A DNA stretch of 64,000 nt, from positions 3,286,001-3,350,000 of the forward strand of contig NW_025408667.1 of NCBI RefSeq assembly GCF_020360975.1, in the 5' to 3' direction. The notes under the pieces are model-generated. The model did not search any database. It was not told the DNA's origin and saw nothing but the letters and a program-made list of their open reading frames with translations. Position 1 is the first letter of the stretch. The number at the start of each line of letters is the position of its first letter. Of the stretch, positions 1-11,699 are shown piece by piece. The stretch comes from Hirsutella rhossiliensis. Taxonomy: Eukaryota; Ascomycota; Sordariomycetes; Hypocreales; Ophiocordycipitaceae. The translations under genes and the position numbers were made by a program.

Positions 1-3000
1 GACCTACATTAGTCTATAACAATAAGGGCTCTCGACCTCTATAACGAAAGACACGGCAAAGATCAACTTCCCCTAAGGAACCTAATCGCTAACTTTAAAT
101 AAGAATACACCTATAGGAAGAAGTCGCAACTACCCGTAAAAAGGGGAAGCGCTAATTAAATCTCTAGGAAATCAGACACCTAAGCTAAATGCGCTAGCTA
201 TAAGCAGCACGTTAATAGCTTAATAAGCTAGTAGGAAAATTGCTACTTACTACGGGTGATATATAATAAGAAGCCCCCGATAGGCTAGAAATATAGTGAT
301 CTAGCTAAATAGAATATCGAAAAACGGCTAAAGGACTATCTAAACGAGAAAGCAAAATGCATAGCCTGGACCCCTAATTCCTACCCTAAAGGAAGAGAAC
401 TAGCAGACACTATTATTAGCAATAACGGGCTAGGAAAGACCATCAACACGGTCACTCTATCTAGGGTAAACACGGCTATTAAGGGAACGTCGTTACTTGC
501 CGATAAATTAATATACGACTTAGGGGCCGATATTAACCTCTTTAATAACCTAGGTTAGTTCTAGGAAGGAACCTTTAAGTAGGGTTCTAACGACGAAGTC
601 TAGGTTAGAGACCAAGCCTTTAGGGTACAAGGAATAGGAACAGCAGTTATCCCTATAATTAACGGTAGAAAGATAACCCTACTAGATGCCTACTTTATCC
701 TAGAAATGCCGACAAGTGTCTTCTTAGCTAGGCTAGGGATGACGGCAGGGATATTCTAGAACCAGCTCCTAGGATACCTCTATTCGGAACCTACGAAGGA
801 GGTTCGTATCAAACTAACCGACTTCGAAGGTCAATTCGTAATAGGAACACTCCCGTAGCATAAGCGGGTATTCGCAGTTATATAAGCGCCTAAGCCGCTA
901 ACTAGGGGGGTGGGTGACCTATAGCATCGCCGCCTTAGGCATCCTGGTCCAAAATTACTAGAGAAGCTATTAGAAGCCTGCCTAGGCACCAAGCTTTAAG
1001 GCCCCACAACATACAGCTATTAGATATACGCAACAGGGAAAGCTAAGAGGGAAGTCTCGAGAAAAACACCATCCCTAAGGCCTAAAGGTCCGGGGGTATA
1101 AGTTAGCTTCGACCTTCACCCTAGCCCTATAACAGCATATAACGGGGAAAAGAACTTCGCCCTATTTACCTACATAGACATATCTATAAGGTTCTATTAC
1201 CTAATAGAAAGAAAAACGGGTATTAAGGATATCTTTAATAACTTCGTGGCGTTACTTAAGACCTAGTATAGAGTTAAAATAACTACATTAGTTACTAACG
1301 GGGAAAGGGCTCTTTTAACAACAGAACAAATAGATCATATGACTAATAGAGGGATACGAGTTATATAGTCAGCCCCTTCAACGCCTACGCAAAACGGTCA
1401 CGCAGAGAGATTAGGGGCAATAGTAAAGGAAAAAGCAAGGGTTATAAGGCTTAACTCAAAGCTTCTAGAAGAGCTATAGCTAGAGATATACCGTATAGCG
1501 GTATACCTGCTCAACATAACACCCTTCGAATTATATAATCATAGCTAGCAGAGCCTATACGAGCGTTGGTAGACCTAGATAAAAGAAAATAATCCACTAT
1601 ATCACTACATCAAAGATATTAAACTAGATATCATATATTTAAGGGTCTTTAGCTATATAGCGTTCCTAATAATAATTACGGCATTAGAACACATTAAGTT
1701 ATATAAGACGCAATCACCCCTTAAGCAGAGAGCTTATATCGGCTACCTAGTAGGCTATAGGTCCACTTAACAATACGTCGTATAGATACCGTTAATCAGA
1801 CAAAACAAACTAATAGTATTAGCTAATATATAGTTTAACGAGTCTATAAGCTACGATACAAAAAGAGAAGAGCAAGCCTAGCTAGTCTAAACATATAGCT
1901 ACGATATCCTTAGAGATATAGCCGCAACCGACGTTATAGACAGCGGGGAACCCAAAACCTTTAGGGTACCAAGTTTATCCGACGATAATACGGATAACGG
2001 TTAGACGCCGGAAGAAGCAATTACCCTCCCACGGGACCTATTGCCCCTACATACTCCGGAAGATCAGGGATTAAAGACGCCCTTATAGGGATCACATAGA
2101 TATATATATCTTTCCCCTCCGGAAATAGTAGGCCTAGGGACAGAGATTTCAACGTTACCCCTTCTACCTAATACTATATTTAACACGGAGTTACCAAGCT
2201 CTATGCCTCCTACACCCGCAATAGACACTATAGCCAGCAACCCCTCCCATATCTCGTTAGGGAGATAGCTTAAAGATGCGATACCTATATCAATCGACTC
2301 GTCTCCTTAAGACGAACGCAATAATATACCTCTTAACCTAGGGGGTAAAGGAACGATTATAGTATGGGTTTAAGAAGATGACCCCTAGTCCGAACCCCGC
2401 ACCCTTAACCTAGCGGTTAGTAGGGCCGGCTTAAGGACATTATAAACATAAGAACAACGTAGACGAAAGGATACGTTATAAGGGATTAACCTAAGCAACG
2501 TTATTAAAGGAAAACGGGCTCGTAGGCCTAAGAAATCCCTTATTAATAATATTATCGCAAAGGCAAGTAAGCATAAGCTTTACGTTAAAGATATGCCGCC
2601 TCCCCCTACCTCCTTCAACGCGGCAATGGCTTTAGAATTCGCATACGAGTAGAAGGAAGCTGCAGACCGCGAAATAGAGGAAAACCTAGCAAGGGGCACA
2701 TAGAAGACCATCCTAAAAGCTATTATTAAACAGAAAGGTCACTTCCTAATCCCCTTACGTTAGGTCTTTGCATATAAGACCGATAAACAGGGGTATATTA
2801 CACGCTTTAAAGCACGCATTATAGTTCGTAGAGACCTATAACCCGAAGGTAACGAGGATACATATATAGCCACCCTACGAGCACGAACATTTCGACTACT
2901 AATAGCCTTCTACTGCCTCGAGGACTTCGAGATAGAACAATACGACGTAAAAATAGCATTTCTATACGCAATCCTACGCTAAGAAGTCTATTACCAGCCT

Positions 3001-4203
3001 CTACCGGGATTCTCAATGCCTAGGCTATGCCTAAAGCTATTAAAAGCACTATACGGGCTCCGTATCTCTCTAAAGCTATAGTTTAAAGAGATATCTAGTT
3101 TCTTTACTAAACTAGGAGCCTAGCAGCTAGTAGAAGACGCCTGCGTACTAGTCTATAAGGGCGTTATTATCTTTATCTTCGTAGATAACATCGTTATAAT
3201 ATATCCGAAAAGGCAAAAACAAGATTAGGAAGAGCTATACAAGGCTATCACAAAGAAATACACCATCACGTATATAGGAGAGCTACGCTGGTTCCTTGGC
3301 ATCGAGATTATCAGGGATAAGGATCTTAAGAAGATATAGCTCTTATAAGCTTCCTATATCTCTAAGACCGCGAAGAAATATTATATCCTTAATAATAATA
3401 TCCTTCGTAAGCCTAAGATCCCGCTAATAATAGAAGAGCTCGTCCCCTACGAAAAGCAGGCCTTAAAGGAAGAGATATACGAATATCTCTCTCTAATTAG
3501 GTCGCTTATTTATCTAGCAATTTACACTAGGCTAGATATCGCATTTACAGCCGGAAAGCTAGCCTAATATAATTACAACCCCGGGCCGCGCTATAGGCAC
3601 GAAGCACGTAAGTGCCTAGCTTACCTCTATCACACGAGAAACCGCTATATCTGCTTTACGGCGATAAACCCAATAAGGCGGCTAATATATACATCCGACT
3701 CCTTATACGCCGATAACCTAGAGACTAGGAAGTCCTTATAAGGATACGTATTCCTACTCCTTAGTAGGCCAATTAACTAGAAAGCTACTAAGCAAGCTAC
3801 TATAACAACGTCCTCTATAGAAGCTGAATTATTAGCACTCTTATAGATAGCTAAGGAATAGGTAGCATTTAGCCGACTAATTAAGGAGCTTAGCATTAGT
3901 GTTAAAGGGACTATAAAGCTCTAGTATAATAACCTTTAGACTATTAGGCTTCTGACTAAATTAAGCGCGAAGCTTAAGACAAACCTTAAGTACGTTAACG
4001 TTTATAGACACTAGCTTCGTTAGGAGGTGCAGCAAGATCGGATATAAGTTAGCTAGATCGCATTAGCAGACAACCTAGCTAATAGCATAACGAAGGCGCT
4101 TACACACCAGAAGTATTAGAGCTTTATTAAGCAACTAGGACTAGTAACACGGCCGGAAGATATATTAAGAGATGATATACCTAACCACCGTATTAAGGCG
4201 TGA
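1..4203 (+). pseudogene. Ty1/Copia gag-pol polyprotein, RIP-killed, 5' end cut by window edge
   Basis: A single reading frame (frame 1) runs from the window start to a TGA at 4201-4203 and is broken only by in-frame TAA/TAG. Domain order is Copia-type: gag end, protease (about 517-545; the expected D-S-G reads DLGADINLF, a TCA-to-TTA change), integrase (about 1110-1770, ending near GYLVGY), reverse transcriptase (about 2640-3330, with KARIIVRRDL and a catalytic box reading FVDNIV near 3178, where a second Asp is expected), and RNase H (about 3690-4130). Stops sit where Gln or Trp is expected and I saw no frameshift, so the element died by C-to-T mutation and not by indels. It cannot encode active enzymes. 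The family assignment is firm; the clade within Copia is not resolved. Confidence 0.93.
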
Positions 4204-4338
4204 TGTCTCCCTACTATAGCGAACTCGACAATCGCCGGATCCCGATAATAAGAGCACTACTATATACACTAAGATTAAGGGATTCTAACGGCGTAGTTAG
4301 ATCTTAATTTAGTTAAGAAACTATAAAGATCTAGGGGG

Positions 4339-4620
4339 TAGAAGTTAGCCCTATTTACTACTAAGAAGTAAAGCTATTACTAGACCACCCCTTAATTAGC
4401 ATAACACTATAGCGCTCAAACTTACGATAATCGCGATAGCTTTACTAAATTAAGACTAATTAATATAAGGAATATATTATTAGAAAGCCTACCTTTAGGA
4501 TCACTTTTATCCTAAATAACAACGTCGCCGGCAAAGGTACTACGGTACCTAGGCTACCTAAAGGGATGCCCCGCTATGCCCCCTCCTTATAAGGAAGGTT
4601 ATAAATATAACTTACAACTA
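4339..4620 (+). repeat. Probable 3' LTR of the Copia element
   Basis: A purine-rich tract (CTAGGGGG, 4331-4338) about 130 nt after the pol stop resembles a polypurine tract. The sequence after it would start TAGAAG (TG after undoing RIP) and could end at ...CTTACAACTA (4620), with TA for CA. No second LTR copy or target duplication is visible, so both boundaries are inferred. Confidence 0.35.
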
Positions 4621-4624
4621 CTAG

Positions 4625-4705
4625 TTAAACGGTAAGAGCAGGTTATATGACCCTATTAATCGTAAGTTCGACTCCCCCTAGGGCGGAAGAGCAGGTTATA
4701 TGACC
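4625..4705 (+). other. tRNA-like remnant with a repeated 18-nt segment
   Basis: GTTAAACGGTAAGAGC resembles a RIP-altered A box and AAGTTCGACTCC resembles a B box, about 40 nt apart. The segment AGAGCAGGTTATATGACC occurs twice (4635-4652 and 4688-4705). A normal acceptor stem cannot be formed, so this is not called a functional tRNA. It lies directly after the probable LTR end. Confidence 0.3.
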
Positions 4706-4718
4706 ACGCCCTAGGGGG
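4674..4718. repeat. Perfect 12-bp inverted repeat
   Basis: CCCCCTAGGGCG (4674-4685) is the exact reverse complement of CGCCCTAGGGGG (4707-4718), with a 21-nt loop. It lies just before a second, longer hairpin. No function is claimed. Confidence 0.7.
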
Positions 4719-4737
4719 GGCGCGGTCAACGAACTTA

Positions 4738-4800
4738 GGGGCCCGAGGAGATAGGATATACGGAGGAGGGTTCTCCTTATATCCTATCCCCTCGGGTCCC
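4738..4800. repeat. Large hairpin with 30-nt arms and 3-nt loop
   Basis: Positions 4738-4767 pair with 4771-4800 at 26 of 30 positions around a GGG loop. Each arm contains the core ATAGGATATA or its complement. It could be a foldback element or a head-to-head duplication. Confidence 0.75.
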
Positions 4801-5375
4801 GGCTTTTGCCTTTTACTGCATTTACCTTCCCTTTTTTATAGGATATAATTAGGAGCCTCCCCTATTTTTAGACAACCTCCTTAAATAGACAATAAAGCAG
4901 CCGAATTTAATATCGGAATAACCTTACATTTATTAGACCGAACCCTCCTCTACCTATTGCCCCACTATCTAGAAGCTGGTGTGATAAGGGGGTGTATTAA
5001 GGAGAGAGAATGGGCATAAGAGGCCACAATCATGCTTAGTGGACCCAATAGTCATGCACAAGGAAGCCTGCCTAAATAACATGACTCCCCTAGCCTAAAG
5101 ACACTATGCAGGCCTAACTTAGGTATAGGAACATCCTATTGCCCTCTTTTAGCTAGCTATATATAGTCACTATACCTATATAAGCCCCTCCCTTATCCCA
5201 ATAGATAGACCAAGACATGCATCACTAAATTCACCTTTCTGTGCCCCTATTTCTTCCACTGTGCTCTCAAGCCACTGCTTGAGACTAGTTATATGGCCTC
5301 AGCAGCACACGTGACTGTGTACGTAAGCTAGCTAGATGAGTCCAATAGACTAATACATTCCCACACTTCCATCTC
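4801..5375. other. Non-coding stretch, nothing recognised
   Basis: The first 400 nt are RIP-like (TA-rich). From about 5215 the composition returns to normal, with CA and TG present. I see no reading frame or repeat boundary that I can support. It leads into the LINE fragment that starts near 5376. Confidence 0.5.
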
Positions 5376-5960
5376 CCCTTTATTTATGCAGAGACCAAAC
5401 CGAGTTGAAGCAGGTTAAGGAAGCAGCGCAGAAGACGGTAACTTCGGGAGCCAGGGTACTGAGAGATCAGCTTTACCCTGTCAAAGTCGACAACACTAAG
5501 CGTACCGCAGTGCTAGACGCCGAAGGCAACGTTCTGCCGGGCGCAGCTAAGGCGCTCGGAGCCGAGAATTACGTCACGATTGCCAAGATCACCTGGCTTA
5601 GCAACAGAGAGAAAGCTAAAGCGTACGGGTCAATGGTGATCTATGTCACTAAAGAGAGTGACGCGCAAAGACTTCTAGACGGCGTGTGGTTCGATATTGC
5701 GGGAGAGTCCGCCTATACTAATATTTTTAAACGCCGCGTAGGACCGATTTAGTGCTTTAACTATTAAGAGATAGGACATAAGGCGTTTTTATATAAGAAG
5801 CCGTAAAGATATAGCAGATGCGCGAAAGCAGAATATCACCACAGAGAATGCAAGGAGATAGTGCCAAAGTACGTGCCCTACGGTAGACCACACGAATCGT
5901 ATAGCCGGAACTGTCGGGCGCGGAACCCTAGGGATAAGACGTAGGTAGCGTCTGGCCCTT
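5376..5960 (+). pseudogene. Tad1-like LINE ORF1 fragment (gag-like, zinc knuckles)
   Basis: The frame RDQTEL...KEAAQKT continues into an open 115-codon stretch (5405-5752) with GAENYVTIAKITWLSNRE and VIYVTKESDAQRLLDGVWF. This matches, segment by segment, the more heavily mutated ORF1 at 28700-29150. The TAG at 5750-5752 stands where Gln is expected. Beyond it the frame still shows the zinc-knuckle residues (CFNY..IGHKAF, then SRCAKAEYHHREC), with one Cys now Tyr. ORF1 of such LINEs encodes an RNA-binding nucleocapsid-like protein. No endonuclease or reverse transcriptase follows: the sequence passes directly to a LINE-type 3' tail, so the copy is internally deleted. It is far less RIP-mutated than its neighbours. 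Confidence 0.82.
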
Positions 5961-5984
5961 CGGGCTAAGCAGCGGAAGTGAGAA

Positions 5985-6285
5985 TCTACTTAGGATCGAT
6001 TATAGCACTAACCTTTAACAATACTAATATATAGGTATTCGACTTCGGATTTCGACAGACCGCGCTTTAGCTGCTAAAGGTAGGACGCTAAACACTTAGA
6101 GAAATTGGCCTTTAAGTAGGCCTATCACGGAGCGAGTAGCGGCGAGGTTGGTATAGCGTATGCTGACCCGTGGGGCTTAAGGTGTTACGCATTAATGTAT
6201 TGAAATGTCAGTAGCTTTTACGTCTAGGCCCTATAGGAGAAATCCTCCGGGTGAAATACACATACACACACACATCTCCCCTTTA
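5985..6285 (+). mobile_element. LINE/SINE-type 3' tail ending in a CA-rich run
   Basis: This segment aligns with 26485-26745. Shared landmarks are AACACTTGGAGAAATTG versus AACACTTAGAGAAATTG, ...GTGGGGCTT... and CTCCGGGYGAAATA. The differences are mainly C-to-T/G-to-A. It ends in a short ACACATACACACACACA run. It lies directly downstream of the LINE ORF1 fragment, which suggests that the SINE at 26345 and this LINE share a 3' tail. Confidence 0.65.
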
Positions 6286-6289
6286 TTAG

Positions 6290-7200
6290 GTTGACCGTCT
6301 GGTGCCCGAGTCAATCTCGCATCGAGTACTGGTGGGCTGCACCGATGGTTTCTCATTTAGGTACCGCGATCTTGGTAGTGGTGATTTAGAGAAGAATAGA
6401 GCATTTTCGCCGCTTTAGACATAGGCAGTCTCATCGACCTTAGCCAGAAATGCCAACGAATCGTGGTTTGCTATGGCTCGGAGCAATTAGCGGGTTGGTA
6501 TTCTTGGGCTCTCTTATACTCCTTGTACGACCGGTTAGGTTAAGCACTAGTTTGGTAGGCAGTGCGTACTTTGTCTAGTGGTTTTAGCTATAGCTGCAGC
6601 ACCTCTAGATAGCGTGATTAAAAGGCACCGGGAAAGACGGCGGCAAAGAATGGTGCAGCTGTCTATAGCGGTAGGTCCCGGTACTAAAGAACGGTCGACG
6701 GAGCACCTAACATTAGAGGGTTTTTAACAAGGGCGACGTTAATATACATTACTATCTGCCGTCTCCTAACGCCTTCCTCCCTTCATTTTGAACGTGCCAC
6801 TTTCGGGCCAGACGCGAATGCCGGTATGGGCTAATGTATATGCCTATAGTGATTCTTCTACACTCCGTGCGCAACGCAAAGGTGCGCTGGGATAAAGTAT
6901 TGTATATAGCACGTAGTCCACTTACTGCGGCTTAAGGATATAATAGGCTATAGACTAGATAGCTACTCAATAAATCGAGTGTAGTAATTATTTAAAGTTA
7001 CTAGATAGTAATAGAGGTCACGCATTTAAACCTTTCTCGTACGTAAAATATTAATCTATTTACTCTCCCCGACTAAAACACACATCTTAGTTCACACAAT
7101 TCCTCTAAAAGCCGAGCTCTAAATTAGTACCTCCTCGAAAAGTGCTCGATAGACTGCCGGCTCGTCTAGTCTTGCCTTCAACGTTATAGAGAGCAACCCG
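6290..7200. other. Non-coding stretch, nothing recognised
   Basis: Mixed composition with patches of RIP-like TA enrichment. No long frame, tRNA or terminal repeat could be supported. Confidence 0.4.
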
Positions 7201-7997
7201 GCCTCTAGATGTGCCCTACTTACCAGCACAAACGAAGCAGTAATCGGTTTGCAAACTGCGGGGAACGAGGAGCCTCTTATCGACTATAATCCTAATAACA
7301 GTAGCGAGCCGAGAATAAAGGGGAAGTTTTTCCAGCGTACTATAGTCTATATTAGGAAAAGGAAGCGGGAATTACTTATCACGCTTATAATAGAGAGGCA
7401 ACAAAGGGCATTTATAAGTAACACTATGTTAAACCACCGGCACACATCGCATAAATCGGTCGACATAAGGCGGTTCTTCGACAAGTTTTGCATAAAAACA
7501 ACCGAGGATATTAACGTTGGCTTATAGAATCAATGTTCCATAGAGGAGGCATCAAAAACAACCGCTATTCTAGAGGCCAAATTCAACACTCCTCCACGGC
7601 CGGTCGCTTGCTCCTTCGAAATTTATAAGTACGCTGCCTCTTATGTCTTTGCCTAGGAGCTTGCTATCTTTCCTAAGGCGATCGAAGCCATGCATCTTTC
7701 CTCCTAGGGATTTCATTATAGTTCCTCCGCTCGCGCTATCTAGTGCATCGTGACGAGCCTAGAGGAGAATACTAGGAGAACCTCAAGGTTATTTAAATAG
7801 GCTTGCGAAGAGGGAAGCCGAACTCTAGTTTAATTTGTCCGTCTTATCCGCTATCGATAGAACCGTTGATCTCTACTTAATAGTAAGTGTCGGATACGGC
7901 GACCTAAAATATAAGTCTAAGAAGACGACTCTCCTTCCCGTCGCTATAAGAGGAAGAGTTATAAAGATAGCTAGGTGCGAGCAGCGGATGTGCCTCT
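7201..7997 (+). repeat. Degenerate repeat of unknown nature, copy 1 (split by the hAT)
   Basis: The part from about 7540 aligns with 14378-14760 (shared GAGGAGGCA, CTAGGAGCTTGCTAT, TATCGATAGAACCG, GACCTAAAATATAAGTCTA, AGGTGCGAGCA). The homology resumes on the far side of the hAT at 10644 (GACTCTGCAATCTCGCC). A 92-codon frame (7249-7527, containing RKRKRELLITLIIERQQRAF) stays readable past its TAG to about 7990 if in-frame TAG/TAA are read through. It looks like an eroded gene or transposon ORF that I do not recognise. Confidence 0.5.
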
Positions 7998-8005
7998 ACC
8001 GTAGG

Positions 8006-10635
8006 CAGGGTGGTTTTCCATACCCAAGTATGGAAATACCCTTTCCATACTATGGCATGGACAGGGTATGGATATGGATCCATAGTATTTCAATACTCAG
8101 TCGATAATTGGCCAAATTGCGCCACTGACCGGGACCCCTACAGCGCCATCGTCCAGGGTCTGAGGGCCTTGAACACCGCTAATTCCCACACAAACACAAA
8201 TCGCTTTCCCCATTTTGCACCAACGCGTCGGACGAGTCAGTTGTCGAACTATGGATACTGCAAGTACGTTATCCTTCTTCGATGCTGAATCTATTTTGTC
8301 GGACTCTACGACATCAAGATCTCGCAATACAAGAGGCAAAGCGGCTATCGCAACGTGGAAGCATGCTCGCGTTGCAGCAGAGGGGAGGAAGAGTTTAAGG
8401 CCGAAATCGCCTTCTCTATTGCAGTCATTGTCCCCAGACAAACCGTACAGAACTTCAGTTACCACTAACTTTCGAAAACATCTGGAGGAAAGCACGATAT
8501 TCGAGTCGTGGAAGATTTGACTCCTCTTCAATCGTCCATCTTTGAGGGTTTGAGCAACTCTACCAGCAAGCACGGGACTTGGGCCGCACAACGGAGATTG
8601 AGTCGGAGGTCTTCAAACGCTACCTGGACCAAGACAAGATAAACAAAGCCTTAGCTTTGCTGATCGTCGCACGAAACCTTCCTTATCGAATTGTCGAATC
8701 CCGCGAATTTCACCTCTTCATTTCGACCTTGAACCCGGTCGCGAAGGACTATCTCCCTTCCGCCCACTCGACTATTCCACGAATTATCGACAATCATTTC
8801 CAGTCGGCCAAGGATATCGTGCGAATGAAGCTCCAGTCAGCAAAATCCAAGGTTCACCTCTCGCTTGACATTTGGACGTCCCCCAATCGGCTCCTTCTTC
8901 TCGGAGTTTGCTCCCACTTTGTTGACCACGCACAAGAAGCACGACGGAAAGCTCTCCTTGCACTTCGGCCTGTGGCGAACCATTCCGGGGAGCAATTCGT
9001 TACACTTCTTCCCATCTTGCGGGACTTTGGTATTCTGCGACGCCTTGGAAGCATCGTTGGGGATAATTCGAATGACACCCTCTGCCGGGCAGTGAGCACG
9101 TATCTCAAGGAAGAGGGCGTCAAATGGGATCCTGAAGTTCACCGCCTCCGATGCCTAGGCCACGTTATCAACTTGGCAGTTCAAGCTTTCCTGTTCCAGA
9201 ATTCTATTGACTTGAAAGAGGGCGAAATATGCGAAGACGCAGATGACCTGGCAAAAGTTCAAAGGCAGCGCACCGAATTTCGCCGCCTTGGACCACTTGG
9301 TAAGCTCCACAACCTGGTTGTCAACATCCGGAGTTCATCAGGACGCAGTGGAGAGTTTATGGAACTCGCTGAGAGGGCATTCCACTTGACAATCGTACGA
9401 GGTGGAATAGCTGGTATCAAATGCTGCATGTTGCCACTCAGCAGGAAACTGCCAGCGCTCTGGACACCTACACCAAGAATCATTTCGAAGATCTTTCTGC
9501 AGATTTTCTATTGCCGGAAGATTGGGCGGCTCCGAATAATTGAGAAGATCCTTCAACCGTTCGCCCGAGCGACATTAGCAACACAAGGGGATCATGCGAC
9601 CCTGGACAAAGTGCTCTTCACGATGGACGTCTTGATCCGATGCTTTGATGAAGCCCTGGTACCATGCCTTCCATTCCTCTGATCTCCTTGTGCAAGCGCT
9701 GAGATGGTGCAATAGGTCTCGTACAAATCAGACACCGAGCTGTCCTTTAGGATCAAACGAGGGTGGGAAGTCTTTGACAAATATTATAGCAAGACAGAAG
9801 CATCGCCCTATTATGCAGCTGCCTTGATCCTTCATCCCAGCTATCGCACAACATACATCCAGGCAAATTGGAAGAAGAAGTGGCAAAACCTGCGTTCAAA
9901 CAGGTCAAAGACCTTTGGCTCACATACCGAGACACTGTGGATGGCGCCCTCGCAACATTTACTAGATGACGATGATGACGAGGACCTTGACGCGTTTGAT
10001 CGCATTTCAAGGAACCTGCAGAATTGCACTCGACCGTCAAGCCAGGACGAGTACGAAGATTACATTTCATGTGATCCGTACGACATTACGCCGACGACGG
10101 CCTTGTCATGGTGGCTTCAAGAGCAACAGAGAAAACGATGGCACAAGCTATCACAAATGGCCATAGACATCCTATCAATGCCGGCGATGAGTGATGAACC
10201 TGAGCGGGTGTTCTCAGGGCGCGTCGCACAATCTCATGGGAAAGAGCCCAATTGGACGCGAAACAAGTCGAAAAGGGAGAATGCTTAAAGCATTGGCTCA
10301 AGAACGATATCTTGCAAGGGGCCGAGGGTGGTGGCGGGTCCCCAGATTTTGGGTAAAATCCTGGCTCAACTTCTACGCCTGTTTCCTGCAAAAGGAGCAA
10401 ATTTCTGCTTGGCATCCCCTTAACCGGTCGTCTGTCATTACGTTCACGTTAACTGTTCCTTGATTTTTCATTGATTCATGTCGTGTTTGGCACGTTTTGC
10501 CGAGACCATATAGGTGAGCTGTTGCGGGATGCGCACGGACCAAGAATGGAAAGGTGTATTGCAATACTTGCAATAAATGTGGGGCGATACTCCAGTATGG
10601 ATTGCACACCTTTCCATATATGGAAAACCACCCTG
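8006..10635 (+). mobile_element. hAT DNA transposon, complete ends, not RIP-mutated
   Basis: The left end CAGGGTGGTTTTCCATA (8006-8022) is exactly inverted at the right end (10619-10635). The 8-bp ACCGTAGG is duplicated at 7998-8005 and 10636-10643. The 2630-bp length, the CAGGGTGG terminus and the 8-bp duplication are hAT hallmarks. Subterminal copies of GGAAAGGTGT/ACACCTTTCC lie inside the right end. CA and TG are normal here, unlike in the flanks, so insertion came after the flanks were RIP-mutated, or the element never met the RIP copy-number trigger. The same terminal sequence recurs at 27081-27176. Confidence 0.95.
8251..10325 (+). pseudogene. hAT transposase, frameshifted
   Basis: The N-terminus starts at ATG 8251 (MDTASTLSFFDAESILSD). 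A BED-type zinc finger region follows near 8410-8480 (YCSHCP, split by a frameshift). The longest open stretch is 8579-9682. It holds the RNase H-like catalytic core with the typical LSLDIWTSPN (about 8863-8892), VGDNSNDTL and RCLGHVINLA. Downstream pieces in other frames include LRIIEKILQPFARAT, RGWEVFDKYYSKTEASPYY and the C-terminal dimerisation domain (ALSWWLQEQQRKRW, IDILSMPAMSDEPERVFSG, about 10100-10230). At least four frame changes are needed to read through, so the copy is probably non-autonomous now. The mutations are indels, not RIP stops. Confidence 0.9.
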
Positions 10636-10643
10636 ACCGTAGG

Positions 10644-11500
10644 TGACTCTGCAATCTCGCCTTACGCCTATTTACCGCGAGGGCATACGCCGTTGTATTA
10701 AGTTTCGGTGCCCTAAACCTCCGAGGTTGGCGAGGTAGGACGTAGAATCCTATCGATGGCACGTATATAACCAGTTTATCTATAGGCAACCGACTTAGTG
10801 TAAAAGGGACTCGCATCTTCCTAAGTCGTCGAGGTAGAGTTAGTCGATATAGCGGGCAAAAGGGCCTTCGTTAGATCGTCCGCCGCTCGTTGGCCCTCGG
10901 AGAACTATAAGAATAAGGAGAGTAATAGAGAAGAAGAGGAATAGGTGGGTTGGTGTCTATGTTCCTCTGCTTTCCGCTTGAGTGTAGAACGGGCTTCCTA
11001 GGTCGAGCTTGTCTATGACCCCTAATGCAAGCTCTAGCAGATTATCCCGTAAGTCCTCCACAATGCGACCTTGGTAACTTCATGCCAACTTTCAGCCGGG
11101 TTAGCTTATGCACCTTCCTCCTATTTCGGGGTTATGGTCCGCTATTACTTAGCTAATGCCTATAAGCCCCCCTTAGGGGGGACGTCTACCAGTCAGCCTA
11201 AGTCTTTAACCATCCCTTGCATCAGGTGGTTCGTGTACCCCTGACCAGGGCACCGAATCCACCAGCAGCTAACTTCTAAATAGGCACCGGGACGAATCTC
11301 TAGAGTGACTAGGCGGACCGGCTCTCCCGAATCATAAAGACTGGCCCGCAGCTCCCCTATAGTAGGAGTCAGGGGTTGAGCGTAACGTAGGATTCTGCCT
11401 GTTGATTTCTCTTCCCTTATCCTGGCATGGGAAGTACTAGGGGGTAGCGAAGCTCGCAGGGAAGGAAGCCTCGTGACAAGGGAAGGGCTGCCTACGTCGG
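10644..11500. other. Continuation of the split repeat, then unrecognised RIP-affected DNA
   Basis: 10644-10690 continues the repeat split by the hAT (compare 14767-14805). The rest shows moderate TA enrichment and no frame or repeat that I can name. Confidence 0.4.
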
Positions 11501-11504
11501 CATC

Positions 11505-11690
11505 TACTTCGGAAGAAGAAGGTAGCCTCTATAATACCTACGTCTACGGCTACCGAGGTACGGATATTTTATAATACTGGTTAGATATAATAGTTATAAA
11601 ATATTAGTAAATAGGCAGGGGCTCTAAAGCGAGCGGCTCCTAAGACTCGGTCTAGCTAACCAACCGACTTATCACGTTTACTCGGGGGCG
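11505..11690. repeat. Direct repeat unit flanking the bZIP remnant, left copy
   Basis: GAAGAAGAAGGTAGCCTCTA at 11505 and GGTCTAGCTAACCAACCGACT near 11650-11672 recur at 12877-12953 in the same order. The left copy has about 60-90 nt extra AT-rich sequence between the two blocks. Its nature is unknown; the pair brackets the bZIP remnant. Confidence 0.5.
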
Positions 11691-11699
11691 AGTGTTCTA

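Noticed and set aside
8097..8591. 164-codon minus-str and frame opposite the hAT N-terminus
   Set aside because: It overlaps the recognisable transposase on the plus strand, has no family resemblance and is best explained as a shadow frame.
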